Source of the DNA: Croceibacterium_A sp035555595 | GTDB lineage: Bacteria > Pseudomonadota > Alphaproteobacteria > Sphingomonadales > Sphingomonadaceae | Assembly: GCA_035555595.1 (NCBI GenBank) | Contig: DATMGK010000050.1 | Location: 1 to 22,610 of the forward strand | DNA length: 22,610 nucleotides | Direction: 5' to 3' | Part shown: one piece after another, positions 7,592-14,345 of the stretch | Position numbering within the stretch: position 1 is the first letter of the stretch | How the letters are laid out: the number at the start of each line of letters is the position of its first letter | Notes under the pieces: generated by a model | What the model was told of the DNA's origin: nothing | What the model saw: the letters and a program-made list of their open reading frames with translations, nothing else | Database searches by the model: none | Program-made: the position numbers and the translations under genes

Positions 7592-9007
7592 GTGAGCACC
7601 ACCGAGATCATTTCCTATGAGCCCGCCACCGGCGCCGAGCTGTGGCGCGGGCAGGTTGGCGATGTGAACGAAACGGTCGCGCGGGCGCGGCGGGCGTGGC
7701 CGCAATGGGCCGCCCAGCCGCTCGCCACCCGAATCGAGCTGATGCGCCGCTTCGCCAACGAGGTCCGCAAGGAGCAGGAGGCGTTCGCCACACTGATCGC
7801 GCGCGAAACCGGCAAGCCGCTGTGGGAAGCGCGCACCGAGGTGGATTCGGTAATCGCCAAGGTGGAGATTTCCGTCCGCGCCTATGCGGAGCGGACCGGT
7901 CAGCGCAAACTGGACAGCGCGCTGCAGGGCACCACGGCACTGCGCCACAAGCCGCATGGCGTGATGGCGGTGCTGGGGCCCTATAACTTCCCCGCGCACC
8001 TGCCGAACGGCCACATCGTGCCCGCGCTGATCGCCGGTAACGCGGTGATCCTGAAGCCCAGCGAGAAGACGCCCGCGACGGGTGAACTGCTGGTCAAATG
8101 CTTCAATGCGGCAGGCATCCAGCCGGACGTGGTGCAATTGCTGATCGGCGGCCCGGCCGAGGGTGAGGCGCTGGTGGCCCACGATGGCGTGGACGGCGTC
8201 CTGTTCACCGGATCAGCCAAAGTAGGCGTGGCGATCAACACGAAGCTGGCGGCGAAGCCCGGCAAGATCGTGGCGCTGGAAATGGGCGGCAACAACCCGA
8301 TCGTTCTGTGGCAGACGCCCAAGCTGCCCGATGCGGCGACGCTGATCGTGCAGTCGGCATTCACCAGCGCCGGGCAGCGCTGCACGGCGGCGCGCAGGCT
8401 GATCGTGAAGTCAGACCTCTACGATCAGGCGATAGAAGAAGTGAAGCGGTTGACCGACCGCATCATCGTGGGCGCACCTTTTGACGAACCGGCCCCGTTC
8501 ATGGGCCCGGTGATCGACGAACAGGCGGCGGATCAGTTGACCGAGAGTTTCCTCTATCTACTGTCAAACGGCGGCAGGCCGATCTGTCACATGCGGCGGC
8601 CAGTGGAAGGCCGCCCGTTCATTTCGCCGGGGCTGATCGATACCACGGCGATCAACAACCGGCCCGACGTGGAACTGTTCGGCCCGTTACTGCAGGTTAT
8701 CCGGGTGGACGATTTCGATCAGGCGATCGCAGAGGCCAACAATACCCGCTTTGGTCTGTCCGCATCGCTGATCGGTGGCACGCCGCAGGAATACAACCGC
8801 TTCTGGGCCAATATCCGCGCGGGAATCGTGAACTGGAACCGGCCCACCAACGGCGCATCGTCCGCCGCGCCGTTTGGCGGCATCGGGCTGTCGGGCAACC
8901 ATCGTCCGGCGGCGTTCTATGCGGCGGATTACTGCGCCTATCCGGTCGCCAGCAGCGAGATGGAGCAGCCCCGTGCCGCGCCGGGCGTGGGTTTCAACAA
9001 CGGCTAG
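7592..9007 (+). CDS. astD: N-succinylglutamate 5-semialdehyde dehydrogenase AstD
   Basis: AstD oxidises succinylglutamate semialdehyde to succinylglutamate with NAD in the arginine succinyltransferase pathway. The 471-residue protein tracks E. coli AstD closely: 'ARETGKPLWEARTEV' (70-84), 'GPYNFPAHLPNGHIVPAL' (129-146), K155 in LKPSE, catalytic base E230 in 'LEMGGNNP', catalytic C264 in 'SAGQRCTAARR', and near the end 'AGIVNWNRPTNGASSAAPFGGIG' and 'NHRPAAFYAADYCAYP'. The frame is open further upstream through the end of selO, but no ATG is available there. GTG at 7592 gives a family-like N-terminus; TTG at 7577 is an alternative. No Shine-Dalgarno sequence is obvious. No astA, astB, astC or astE is in the window. 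Confidence 0.92.
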   Translation: MSTTEIISYEPATGAELWRGQVGDVNETVARARRAWPQWAAQPLATRIELMRRFANEVRKEQEAFATLIARETGKPLWEARTEVDSVIAKVEISVRAYAERTGQRKLDSALQGTTALRHKPHGVMAVLGPYNFPAHLPNGHIVPALIAGNAVILKPSEKTPATGELLVKCFNAAGIQPDVVQLLIGGPAEGEALVAHDGVDGVLFTGSAKVGVAINTKLAAKPGKIVALEMGGNNPIVLWQTPKLPDAATLIVQSAFTSAGQRCTAARRLIVKSDLYDQAIEEVKRLTDRIIVGAPFDEPAPFMGPVIDEQAADQLTESFLYLLSNGGRPICHMRRPVEGRPFISPGLIDTTAINNRPDVELFGPLLQVIRVDDFDQAIAEANNTRFGLSASLIGGTPQEYNRFWANIRAGIVNWNRPTNGASSAAPFGGIGLSGNHRPAAFYAADYCAYPVASSEMEQPRAAPGVGFNNG

Positions 9008-9010
9008 GCC

Positions 9011-9041
9011 AAAAAAATGCGCGGGCGGGAGTGCCCGCGCA
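9011..9041 (-). terminator. Intrinsic terminator of the glycine-zipper gene
   Basis: Read on the minus strand, a perfect 9-bp stem (arms 9018-9026 and 9033-9041, 6-base loop) runs directly into seven U residues (9011-9017). This is the canonical Rho-independent layout for the gene ending at 9126. On the plus strand the stem is followed by A residues, so it should not terminate astD. Confidence 0.85.
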
Positions 9042-9051
9042 AAAAGAGAGA

Positions 9052-9074
9052 CGCCCGCCGGAGACCGACGGGCG
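9052..9074. repeat. GC-rich hairpin between astD and the glycine-zipper gene
   Basis: CGCCCGCCGG (9052-9061) and CCGACGGGCG (9065-9074) form a 10-position stem with one mismatch and a 3-base loop. It lies just upstream (minus direction) of the intrinsic terminator at 9011-9041 and has no U-tract of its own. It may protect the 3' end or assist termination. Confidence 0.5.
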
Positions 9075-9125
9075 CCTCTGCGCGGCTTCTGTAACTACGA
9101 CCCAGAGGCCGCGCTCCGCGCCGGT

Positions 9126-9542
9126 TCAGCGGCAGCGGACACCGTCATCCAGCGACTTGCCGATCAGCGCACCGGCGGCAGCGCCGAGTACGGTGCCGAG
9201 CGTGCGGTCGCCACGGCTATCGACCTCGCGGCCCAGCAGCGCGCCCGCCGCACCGCCGATGATCAGGCCGGTGGTGCCGTCCTTCTTGCGGCAATAAGTC
9301 CGGCCGTCGTTACCGCGCCACACGCGGGTGTTGCGATAGACAGGTTCGTCATAGCCGCGGCGATCCCGGCCGTAGCGATCGTGATCGCGGTGACGGTCGC
9401 GGCGGCTGCGATCCCAGCTATCCTCGTGCGAGGCCGAGCTATAGCCGGGGGCGTTGAAATCCAGCGCCGAAGCCGGGACCGCGGTCAGGGCCATGCCGCC
9501 AGCGGCGATAGCCAACGCGGAAGTCTTGAACAGGGTCATCAT
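9126..9542 (-). CDS. Exported glycine-zipper protein (17 kDa surface-antigen type)
   Basis: A small envelope protein of about 138 residues with a Sec signal peptide ending near A-S-A, then an Arg/Asp/His-rich low-complexity stretch ('DRSRRDRHRDHDRYGRDRR'), a 'RVWRGNDGRTYCRKKDGTTG' segment and a glycine-zipper 2TM domain ('GLIIGGAAGALLGREVDSRGDRTLGTVLGAAAGALIGKSL'). This architecture matches the Rickettsia 17 kDa antigen/Gly-zipper family, usually outer-membrane associated; precise function is unknown. An ATG at 9554 contains the Shine-Dalgarno sequence itself, so ATG 9542 (GGAGG five bases upstream) or the adjacent ATG 9539 (eight bases) is the start. No lipobox is seen. It is monocistronic with its own terminator. 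Confidence 0.83.
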   Translation of the reverse strand: MMTLFKTSALAIAAGGMALTAVPASALDFNAPGYSSASHEDSWDRSRRDRHRDHDRYGRDRRGYDEPVYRNTRVWRGNDGRTYCRKKDGTTGLIIGGAAGALLGREVDSRGDRTLGTVLGAAAGALIGKSLDDGVRCR

Positions 9543-9594
9543 AGTCGCCTCCATGCTTTTATCTGCGTGTTCGATGGTTCATGTTTAAGGCTTC

Positions 9595-9630
9595 ATTTCT
9601 GAACGGCTTGCAACCAGGCGGTTCAGAAAT
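9595..9630. promoter_or_regulatory. Perfect 10-bp inverted repeat in a divergent promoter region
   Basis: ATTTCTGAAC (9595-9604) and GTTCAGAAAT (9621-9630) are perfect inverted arms with a 16-base spacer. They lie between the start codons of the minus-strand glycine-zipper gene (9542) and plus-strand rarD (9685). The location suggests a regulator-binding site or a leader hairpin. The GAAC-N16-GTTC core loosely resembles a GGAAC-N16/17-GTT general-stress sigma (EcfG) promoter, but the first G is not conserved. Confidence 0.45.
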
Positions 9631-9684
9631 ACGATTTATTGGCCGCGCTTGTGCGGTTCGCCGCACCAGCCTAACGCCTCATCG

Positions 9685-10581
9685 GTGAATGCCCATCAGA
9701 CGACCCGGAACGGCCTGTTCCTCGCGCTCGGCGCCCATGTCTTCTGGGGCTCTATGCCGCTCTACCTGCTGCTGGTGCGGGACGTTGAGCCGCTGGAATT
9801 CGTGGCCTGGCGAGTCATCTTCACCCTGCCACTTTGCTTGACGCTGGTGACCGTGATGCGCGGCTGGGCGGAACTGCGCGCGGTGCTGCGTGATCGCCGG
9901 ACGCTGCTGACCCTGCTGGGAAGCGCGTCGGTGGTGGCGGTGAACTGGTGGCTGTACGTCTGGGCAATCCAGACCGGGCACATCTACGCGGCCAGCCTGG
10001 GCTATTACATCCTGCCGCTGATGATGATGTTGCTGGGCCTTGTCGTACTGGGCGAGAAGCTGACCCGGCCGCAATGGGCGGCGGTGTCGCTGGCGGCCGT
10101 TGGCGTGGGCGCACTGGCGTTCGACGCACTGACGACGATGTGGGTCAGCCTGACCATGGCGATCACGTTCGGTATATATGGCCTGCTGCGCAAAACCGTG
10201 GCGGCGGGCGCACTGGTGGGGCTGACAGTCGAATCGATGATTCTCTATCCCCCGGCGCTAGCATTGGCCGGGTGGTACTGGGCCAGTCCTGCCGGTTCAG
10301 CGATGACACACGGCGCAGCGACTGCGCTGGCCGTGGCGCTGAGCGGACCGATGACGGCGGTGCCGCTGATGCTGTTCGCGGCGGCCGCGCGGCGGATGCC
10401 CTATACGGTGATAGGTTTCCTGCAGTTCAGTTCACCTACCATCGTGTTCCTGCTGGGGCTGACGGTGTTCGGCGAGGAACTGCACCCGGCGCAGCTGGCC
10501 TGCTATGTCCTGATATGGGCGGCGGCAGCCCTGTTCACCTGGGATATGGTCAGAAACCGGAGGAAACCAGCCGCCAGTTGA
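9685..10581 (+). CDS. rarD: RarD-type EamA transporter
   Basis: A DMT-superfamily inner-membrane permease of the RarD branch, 298 residues with about ten predicted helices in two EamA repeats. The diagnostic stretch 'NWWLYVWAIQTGHIYAASLGYYILPLMMMLLG' matches E. coli RarD ('NWLLFIWAVNNHHMLEASLGYFINPLVNIVLG'), as do 'IYGLLRK', 'VPLMLFAAAARRMPYTVIGFLQFSSPTIVFLL' and 'VFGEELHPAQ'. The substrate is not established for the family; resistance to chloramphenicol-like compounds has been proposed. GTG at 9685 gives an N-terminus aligned with RarD; a TTG at 9649 would add 12 residues with no family counterpart. The last 32 bases overlap the 3' end of convergent pyrC. Confidence 0.9.
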   Translation: MNAHQTTRNGLFLALGAHVFWGSMPLYLLLVRDVEPLEFVAWRVIFTLPLCLTLVTVMRGWAELRAVLRDRRTLLTLLGSASVVAVNWWLYVWAIQTGHIYAASLGYYILPLMMMLLGLVVLGEKLTRPQWAAVSLAAVGVGALAFDALTTMWVSLTMAITFGIYGLLRKTVAAGALVGLTVESMILYPPALALAGWYWASPAGSAMTHGAATALAVALSGPMTAVPLMLFAAAARRMPYTVIGFLQFSSPTIVFLLGLTVFGEELHPAQLACYVLIWAAAALFTWDMVRNRRKPAAS

Positions 10582-11584
10582 GCCGGTCACCTGCATGGAA
10601 CGGCACGACGCCGGCGATTTCTGCCGGGACATCTGTGCCCGACCGTTCCAGGGTAACCGTGCCCTCGTTCAAAGGCAGTCCATAGAAGCGCGCACCGTTT
10701 TCACTGGCGAACCCTTCGAACCGCTCCAACGCCCCTTCCGCTTCGAACACGTCGATATAGCTTTCCAGCGCATAGGGCGCGTTGAAGATGCCTGCGCAGC
10801 CGCAAGCCGTTTCCTTGGTATGGCGGGCATGCGGTGCGGTGTCGGTGCCGAGGAAGAACTTCGACGAGCCTGACGTAGCGGCGCAGCGCAGCGCAAGCCG
10901 ATGCTTCTCCCGCTTGGCGACGGGCAGGCAATAGGCATGGGGGCGGATGCCGCCGACCAGCATGGCGTTGCGGTTGATATGCAGGTGCTGCGGGGTGATC
11001 GTAGCCGCGACGTTCGGCCCGGAGCCTTCGACAAAAGCCACGCCTTCTTCCGTGGTGGCATGTTCCAGCACGACTTTCAGTCCCGGCAGATCGCGCACCA
11101 GCGGGGCAAGGATACGGTCGATGAACACCGCCTCCCGGTCGAAGATATCGACATCGGAATCGGTCACTTCCCCGTGGACGCAGAAGGTCATGCCGATATC
11201 CTGCATCCGTTCCAGCACCGGGCGGATATTGGCGATGTCGGTAACGCCGCTGGCGGAATTGGTGGTCGCGCCCGCCGGATAGAACTTGGCCGCGGTGAAC
11301 ACGCCATCGGCGAAACCGGCAGCGAGGTCATCCGGTTCGGTATTGTCGGTGAGATAGCAGACCATCAGCGGCGTGAAGTCCGCATGGCCCGGAAGCGCGG
11401 CCATGATCCGCTCACGATAGGCCGCACCTTCTGCCGCCTGCTTCACCGCCGGGTACAGGTTGGGCATGATCAGAGCGCGGGCGAACTGGCGCGCGGTGTG
11501 CGGGGCCACGGCGTGCAGCATATCGCCATCGCGCAGATGGACGTGGAAATCGTCAGGGCGGCGAATAGTCAGGCGATCAGTCAT
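10550..11584 (-). CDS. pyrC: Dihydroorotase PyrC (class II)
   Basis: PyrC cyclises N-carbamoyl-aspartate to dihydroorotate, the third step of pyrimidine synthesis, in the cytoplasm. The 344-residue protein has every metal and catalytic residue at a constant offset of two from E. coli PyrC as I recall it: H14 and H16 (HVHLRDG), carbamylated K100 (KFYPAGATTNS), H137 (CVHGEV), H175 (LEHATT) and D248 (GTDTAPH). The ATG start is the only one placing HVHLRDG at the family position. Its 3' end overlaps the convergent rarD end by 32 bases, and the start is 57 bases from the divergent ygfZ start. Confidence 0.97.
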   Translation of the reverse strand: MTDRLTIRRPDDFHVHLRDGDMLHAVAPHTARQFARALIMPNLYPAVKQAAEGAAYRERIMAALPGHADFTPLMVCYLTDNTEPDDLAAGFADGVFTAAKFYPAGATTNSASGVTDIANIRPVLERMQDIGMTFCVHGEVTDSDVDIFDREAVFIDRILAPLVRDLPGLKVVLEHATTEEGVAFVEGSGPNVAATITPQHLHINRNAMLVGGIRPHAYCLPVAKREKHRLALRCAATSGSSKFFLGTDTAPHARHTKETACGCAGIFNAPYALESYIDVFEAEGALERFEGFASENGARFYGLPLNEGTVTLERSGTDVPAEIAGVVPFHAGDRLNWRLVSSGF

Positions 11585-11641
11585 CGTCGTGGCAATGGCA
11601 CAGTGGCTTGACTATCGCCAGTGGCGGGCCAACTTGCCGGC

Positions 11642-12373
11642 ATGGCCAACGAACGTCTGTTTTCCCGCGCGATCGTGCGCGTCGCGCCTGAGGATGCGGG
11701 GGAAGATGCCGCGCAGTTCCTTCAGGGCCTTGTCACCAACGATGTCACCGGCACACTGCCCGCCTATGCTGCCCTGCTGACCGCGCAGGGCAAGGCGATG
11801 TTCGATTTCATCGTCTGGCCCGGTGGCCACGGCGCGCTGCTGCTGGATTGCGAGGCAGAGGTAGCCGAGGACCTGGTAAAGCGCCTGTCGCTCTATCGGC
11901 TGCGGCGAAAAATCTTGATCTCGGTCGATCCCTCGCTGGGCGTTTACTGGCAGGCAGAACAGGGTGATGGCGGTGCGCCCGATCCACGCCTTCACTCGCT
12001 GGGCCAAAGGTGGATTGCAGCGATATCAGATAATGATATCGCAGTTGACACAGCGTGGCTGAAACATCGGCTGGCGCTGGGCGTGGCGGAAGGGCGGGCC
12101 GAAATGGGCGATGTTCTGTGGCTCGAAACCAATGCTGCGGAACTGAACGGCGTGTCCTTCACCAAGGGCTGCTATATCGGGCAGGAAAACACCGCGCGGA
12201 TGAACTGGCGGCAGAAGGTGAACCGCAGGCTGCTGGTTGTGCCGCTGGACCAATCCGATGAGAAGCGACGCAAGGCGGCCTATCCCGAGCTGGGCCATGC
12301 AGTCGATCACCTGCGGACGGAGGATGTCGACCAAGCGCTGCTGCCGGTGTGGCTGACGGGGGATCTGGTTTAG
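11642..12373 (+). CDS. ygfZ: YgfZ/GcvT-type folate-binding iron-sulfur repair protein
   Basis: YgfZ-family proteins use tetrahydrofolate to support assembly or repair of some iron-sulfur enzymes. The 243-residue protein has an N-terminal GcvT-like part ('FLQGLVTNDVTGTLPAYAALLTAQGKAMFDFIVW', 27-59) and the signature K-G-C-Y-I-G-Q-E at 175-182, whose Cys is the functional residue in this family. ATG 11642 is chosen over the in-frame GTG 11621 because it puts 'ERLFSRAIVRV' in the usual N-terminal position. Divergent from pyrC; its end is 15 bases from the convergent TetR gene. Confidence 0.93.
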   Translation: MANERLFSRAIVRVAPEDAGEDAAQFLQGLVTNDVTGTLPAYAALLTAQGKAMFDFIVWPGGHGALLLDCEAEVAEDLVKRLSLYRLRRKILISVDPSLGVYWQAEQGDGGAPDPRLHSLGQRWIAAISDNDIAVDTAWLKHRLALGVAEGRAEMGDVLWLETNAAELNGVSFTKGCYIGQENTARMNWRQKVNRRLLVVPLDQSDEKRRKAAYPELGHAVDHLRTEDVDQALLPVWLTGDLV

Positions 12374-12379
12374 CCCCTG

Positions 12380-12397
12380 CCCGCCCGATCAGGCGGG
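12380..12397. terminator. Small hairpin between convergent ygfZ and tetR ends
   Basis: CCCGCC (12380-12385) and GGCGGG (12392-12397) form a 6-bp stem with a 6-base loop that contains the tetR stop. No U-tract follows on either strand, so a terminator role is only suggested by its position between two convergent genes. Confidence 0.3.
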
Positions 12398-12988
12398 GGT
12401 GATCCCTGTTTCCACGAAAGAGGCGATCAGCATGCTTTCCGCACGATCGCGGGCGGTGGCACGGCGCACGCCGAAAGATGCGGCAAGGCTTTCGCCCATA
12501 AGCGCATCGCCCAACGCCAGCAGAACCAGCGTCAGAGTCGCCTCGTGCATCACGCGGCGCACGCCGTGTTCCCGCTCTTCAGGATGGAGATCGTCCACCA
12601 GTTGGTCGATGGTTTCGACAATCGGATCAAGCGCGTTCTCGTTGCCTGACAGCATCATCCAGCTTGCCAGCGCCCCGCCGCCTTCACGATCGAAGGCATC
12701 AAACGTGAGATCGACCACTTCACGGGGATTGCCGATCCCCGCGTGAGCGGCGCGGGCTGCCTCCCCGATCGCTTCGCACACTGCCTTCGCCAGATATTGC
12801 GCCAGCGCCTTCTGCAACTCTGCCGCCGAGCCGAAGTGATGCAGCAGGTTGGCGTGCGTGCGGCCGATCCGCGTGGCCACTGCCTTCAGCGTCACCGCCT
12901 GCGGGCCGGCCTCGATAAGCAGATGCCGTGCTGCTTCCAGCGCGATCAGGCGGCTCTCTTGTGGTGGCAGACGCTTTCTTATTGACAT
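12389..12988 (-). CDS. TetR/AcrR-family transcriptional regulator
   Basis: A 199-residue TetR-type repressor. The N-terminal HTH region is 'RLIALEAARHLLIEAGPQAVTLKAVATRIGRTHANLLHHFGSAAELQKALAQYL' (13-66), matching the TetR pattern including the 'LLHHFGSAAEL' hinge. The C-terminal helical ligand domain ('VVDLTFDAFDREGGGALASWMMLSG', 'ATLTLVLLALGDALMGESLAASFG') is not diagnostic of a ligand. It is divergent from the ferritin-like hydrolase gene, and its own ATG lies inside the perfect inverted repeat 12983-12996. This suggests autoregulation plus control of the divergent cluster, a layout known for many TetR regulators. Confidence 0.93.
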   Translation of the reverse strand: MSIRKRLPPQESRLIALEAARHLLIEAGPQAVTLKAVATRIGRTHANLLHHFGSAAELQKALAQYLAKAVCEAIGEAARAAHAGIGNPREVVDLTFDAFDREGGGALASWMMLSGNENALDPIVETIDQLVDDLHPEEREHGVRRVMHEATLTLVLLALGDALMGESLAASFGVRRATARDRAESMLIASFVETGITPA

Positions 12989-13010
12989 AGATGTCAGCTC
13001 ATTTCATCTT
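12982..13010 (+). promoter_or_regulatory. Candidate TetR operator overlapping a TTGACA promoter
   Basis: A perfect inverted repeat TGACAT-AG-ATGTCA occupies 12983-12996, covering the start codon of the TetR gene (12986-12988). On the plus strand it overlaps a consensus -35 hexamer TTGACA (12982-12987). A weak -10 candidate, CATCTT, lies 17 bases later (13005-13010), and the ATG at 13018 is only seven bases further on, so the hydrolase mRNA may be leaderless. The repeat itself is directly visible; the operator and promoter roles are inferred. Confidence 0.5.
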
Positions 13011-13017
13011 TCCAACC

Positions 13018-13875
13018 ATGAACGCCTACACCGAAATCGCGCCAGAGGCGAACGTTGAGCCAGCGATCACGGTGCGTGACCGCCGGTTCGGCCGCGACAG
13101 CGCACAGCGCCGCTGGTGGGCGGGCGGCGACCCGGTGGCGACAGCGTGGCTGAACGCGCTTTCGGCCACATTCCCGCGCGGCGAAACGTTGTTCATCGAT
13201 GCAGTAAAGGCGTTCCGTGATGATGCTCCGCCCCGTCTGGCCGGAGAAATCCGCGCTTTCGTGAAGCAGGAAGTGAACCACACCCGCGAACATCTGGCCT
13301 TCAACCGCGCGGCGGAGGCAGCCGGATACGATTTCACCGCGATCGATGCGCGGGTGGCAAAGCTGCTGGACGAAATCTACGCCGCGCCGCCGCACGTATG
13401 GCTGGGGGTGACGATCGCGCTGGAACACTTCACCGCGATGTTCGCGCATGAATTCCTGAGCCATCCCCAGCACTTCACCGGTTCTGATACCGAACAGGCG
13501 GAACTGTGGCGCTGGCACGCGGTGGAGGAGATCGAGCATAAAGGCGTCGCGTTCGACACCTGGTTGCACGCAACGCGCGGCTGGAGCCGCTGGAAGCGGT
13601 GGAAGGTGAAAAGCCTGCTGATGCTGGTGATCGCCCGCCGCTTCGTGGTCCATCGATTTAAGGACACGATTGAACTGCTGGTGCAAGACGGCATCTCTGG
13701 CTGGCGCGCGCGGATGCGGCTGTTGTGGTATCTGGTCGGCACGCCGGGTGTGCTGCGGCGTATCTTCCCGGCATGGTGCGCCTATTTCCTGCCAGGGTTT
13801 CACCCTTGGAGGCTCGACGACCGGGCACTGATCGGCAAGTACGACAGCGACTATGCCGCTGCGGTGATGGGATAG
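13018..13875 (+). CDS. Predicted metal-dependent hydrolase (PF10118-type, ferritin-like motifs)
   Basis: A 285-residue protein resembling the 'predicted metal-dependent hydrolase' family (PF10118/COG3687). Function is not established. Histidine/glutamate motifs look like a carboxylate-bridged diiron helical bundle: E85-x2-H88-x2-E91-H92, E136-H137, H144-E145 and H167-x2-E170-E171-x-E173-H174. Two hydrophobic segments (about 203-210 and 238-262, with 'LLWYLVGTPGVLRRIFPAWCAYFLPGF') suggest membrane association. The ATG at 12991 lies within the candidate operator, so ATG 13018 is preferred, though neither has a Shine-Dalgarno sequence. It is the first gene of a probable cluster with the thioesterase six bases downstream and the nitrobindin-like gene after that. 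Confidence 0.8.
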   Translation: MNAYTEIAPEANVEPAITVRDRRFGRDSAQRRWWAGGDPVATAWLNALSATFPRGETLFIDAVKAFRDDAPPRLAGEIRAFVKQEVNHTREHLAFNRAAEAAGYDFTAIDARVAKLLDEIYAAPPHVWLGVTIALEHFTAMFAHEFLSHPQHFTGSDTEQAELWRWHAVEEIEHKGVAFDTWLHATRGWSRWKRWKVKSLLMLVIARRFVVHRFKDTIELLVQDGISGWRARMRLLWYLVGTPGVLRRIFPAWCAYFLPGFHPWRLDDRALIGKYDSDYAAAVMG

Positions 13876-13881
13876 GCGGCC

Positions 13882-14271
13882 GTGTATCATCATTCCATCG
13901 CTATCGAACCGACCGACATCGACCACATGGGCCACGTCAACAACGCGGTCTATCTGCGCTGGGTGCAGGAAGCCGTGGTGCAATACTGGGAAACGGTCGC
14001 CCCGCCCGACGCCATAGCGCGGCACCTGTGGGTCGCCCTGAAGCACGAGATTTCCTATATGCGCCCTGCCTTTCTGGGCGACGGAGTGATCGCTGAAGTG
14101 GTGGCACAGCGTGCACAGGGGGCACGCACATTCTTCAGCACACTGTTCCGAAGGGGCGAGGACGTGATCGCGGAAGTGAACAGCAGTTGGTGCTGCCTTG
14201 ACGCGCAAACGCTACGCCCTGCTCGCCTTGCCCGAGAGGTGGTCGACCGTTTCGTCCATCGTTCGGGGTGA
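13882..14271 (+). CDS. Acyl-CoA thioesterase, hotdog fold (4HBT/YbgC-like)
   Basis: A 129-residue single-hotdog thioesterase. The signature helix start 'T-D-I-D14-H-M-G-H-V-N-N-A-V-Y-L-R-W' carries the Asp expected to act in catalysis in 4-hydroxybenzoyl-CoA thioesterase-like enzymes. The later strands 'ISYMRPAFLGDGVIAEVVAQRAQGARTFFSTLFRRGEDVIAEVNSSWCCLD' fit the fold. The acyl-CoA substrate is unknown. The start is GTG at 13882, only six bases after the hydrolase stop, with GGATAGG just upstream, so the two are very likely cotranscribed. Genes of this type commonly accompany fatty-acid or aromatic-acid metabolism. Confidence 0.88.
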   Translation: MYHHSIAIEPTDIDHMGHVNNAVYLRWVQEAVVQYWETVAPPDAIARHLWVALKHEISYMRPAFLGDGVIAEVVAQRAQGARTFFSTLFRRGEDVIAEVNSSWCCLDAQTLRPARLAREVVDRFVHRSG

Positions 14272-14302
14272 CAGCTTCACGGCGCTCTGGCCAACCGTAA
14301 AC

Positions 14303-14320
14303 CAGCCGCTATGACGGCTG
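14303..14320. terminator. Hairpin between thioesterase and nitrobindin-like genes
   Basis: CAGCCG (14303-14308) and CGGCTG (14315-14320) form a perfect 6-bp stem with a 6-base loop in the 74-base gap. No U-tract follows, so it may be a weak attenuator or processing site rather than a full terminator. Confidence 0.3.
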
Positions 14321-14345
14321 AAACGGCATACAGAGGGCGGCAGAC

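Noticed and set aside
9018..9041. Terminator for astD on the plus strand
   Set aside because: On the plus strand the hairpin is followed by A residues; the U-tract exists only on the minus strand.
12994..14208. 404-codon open frame on the minus strand
   Set aside because: Antisense to the PF10118-type and thioesterase genes; composition is typical of a shadow frame and no motif is seen.
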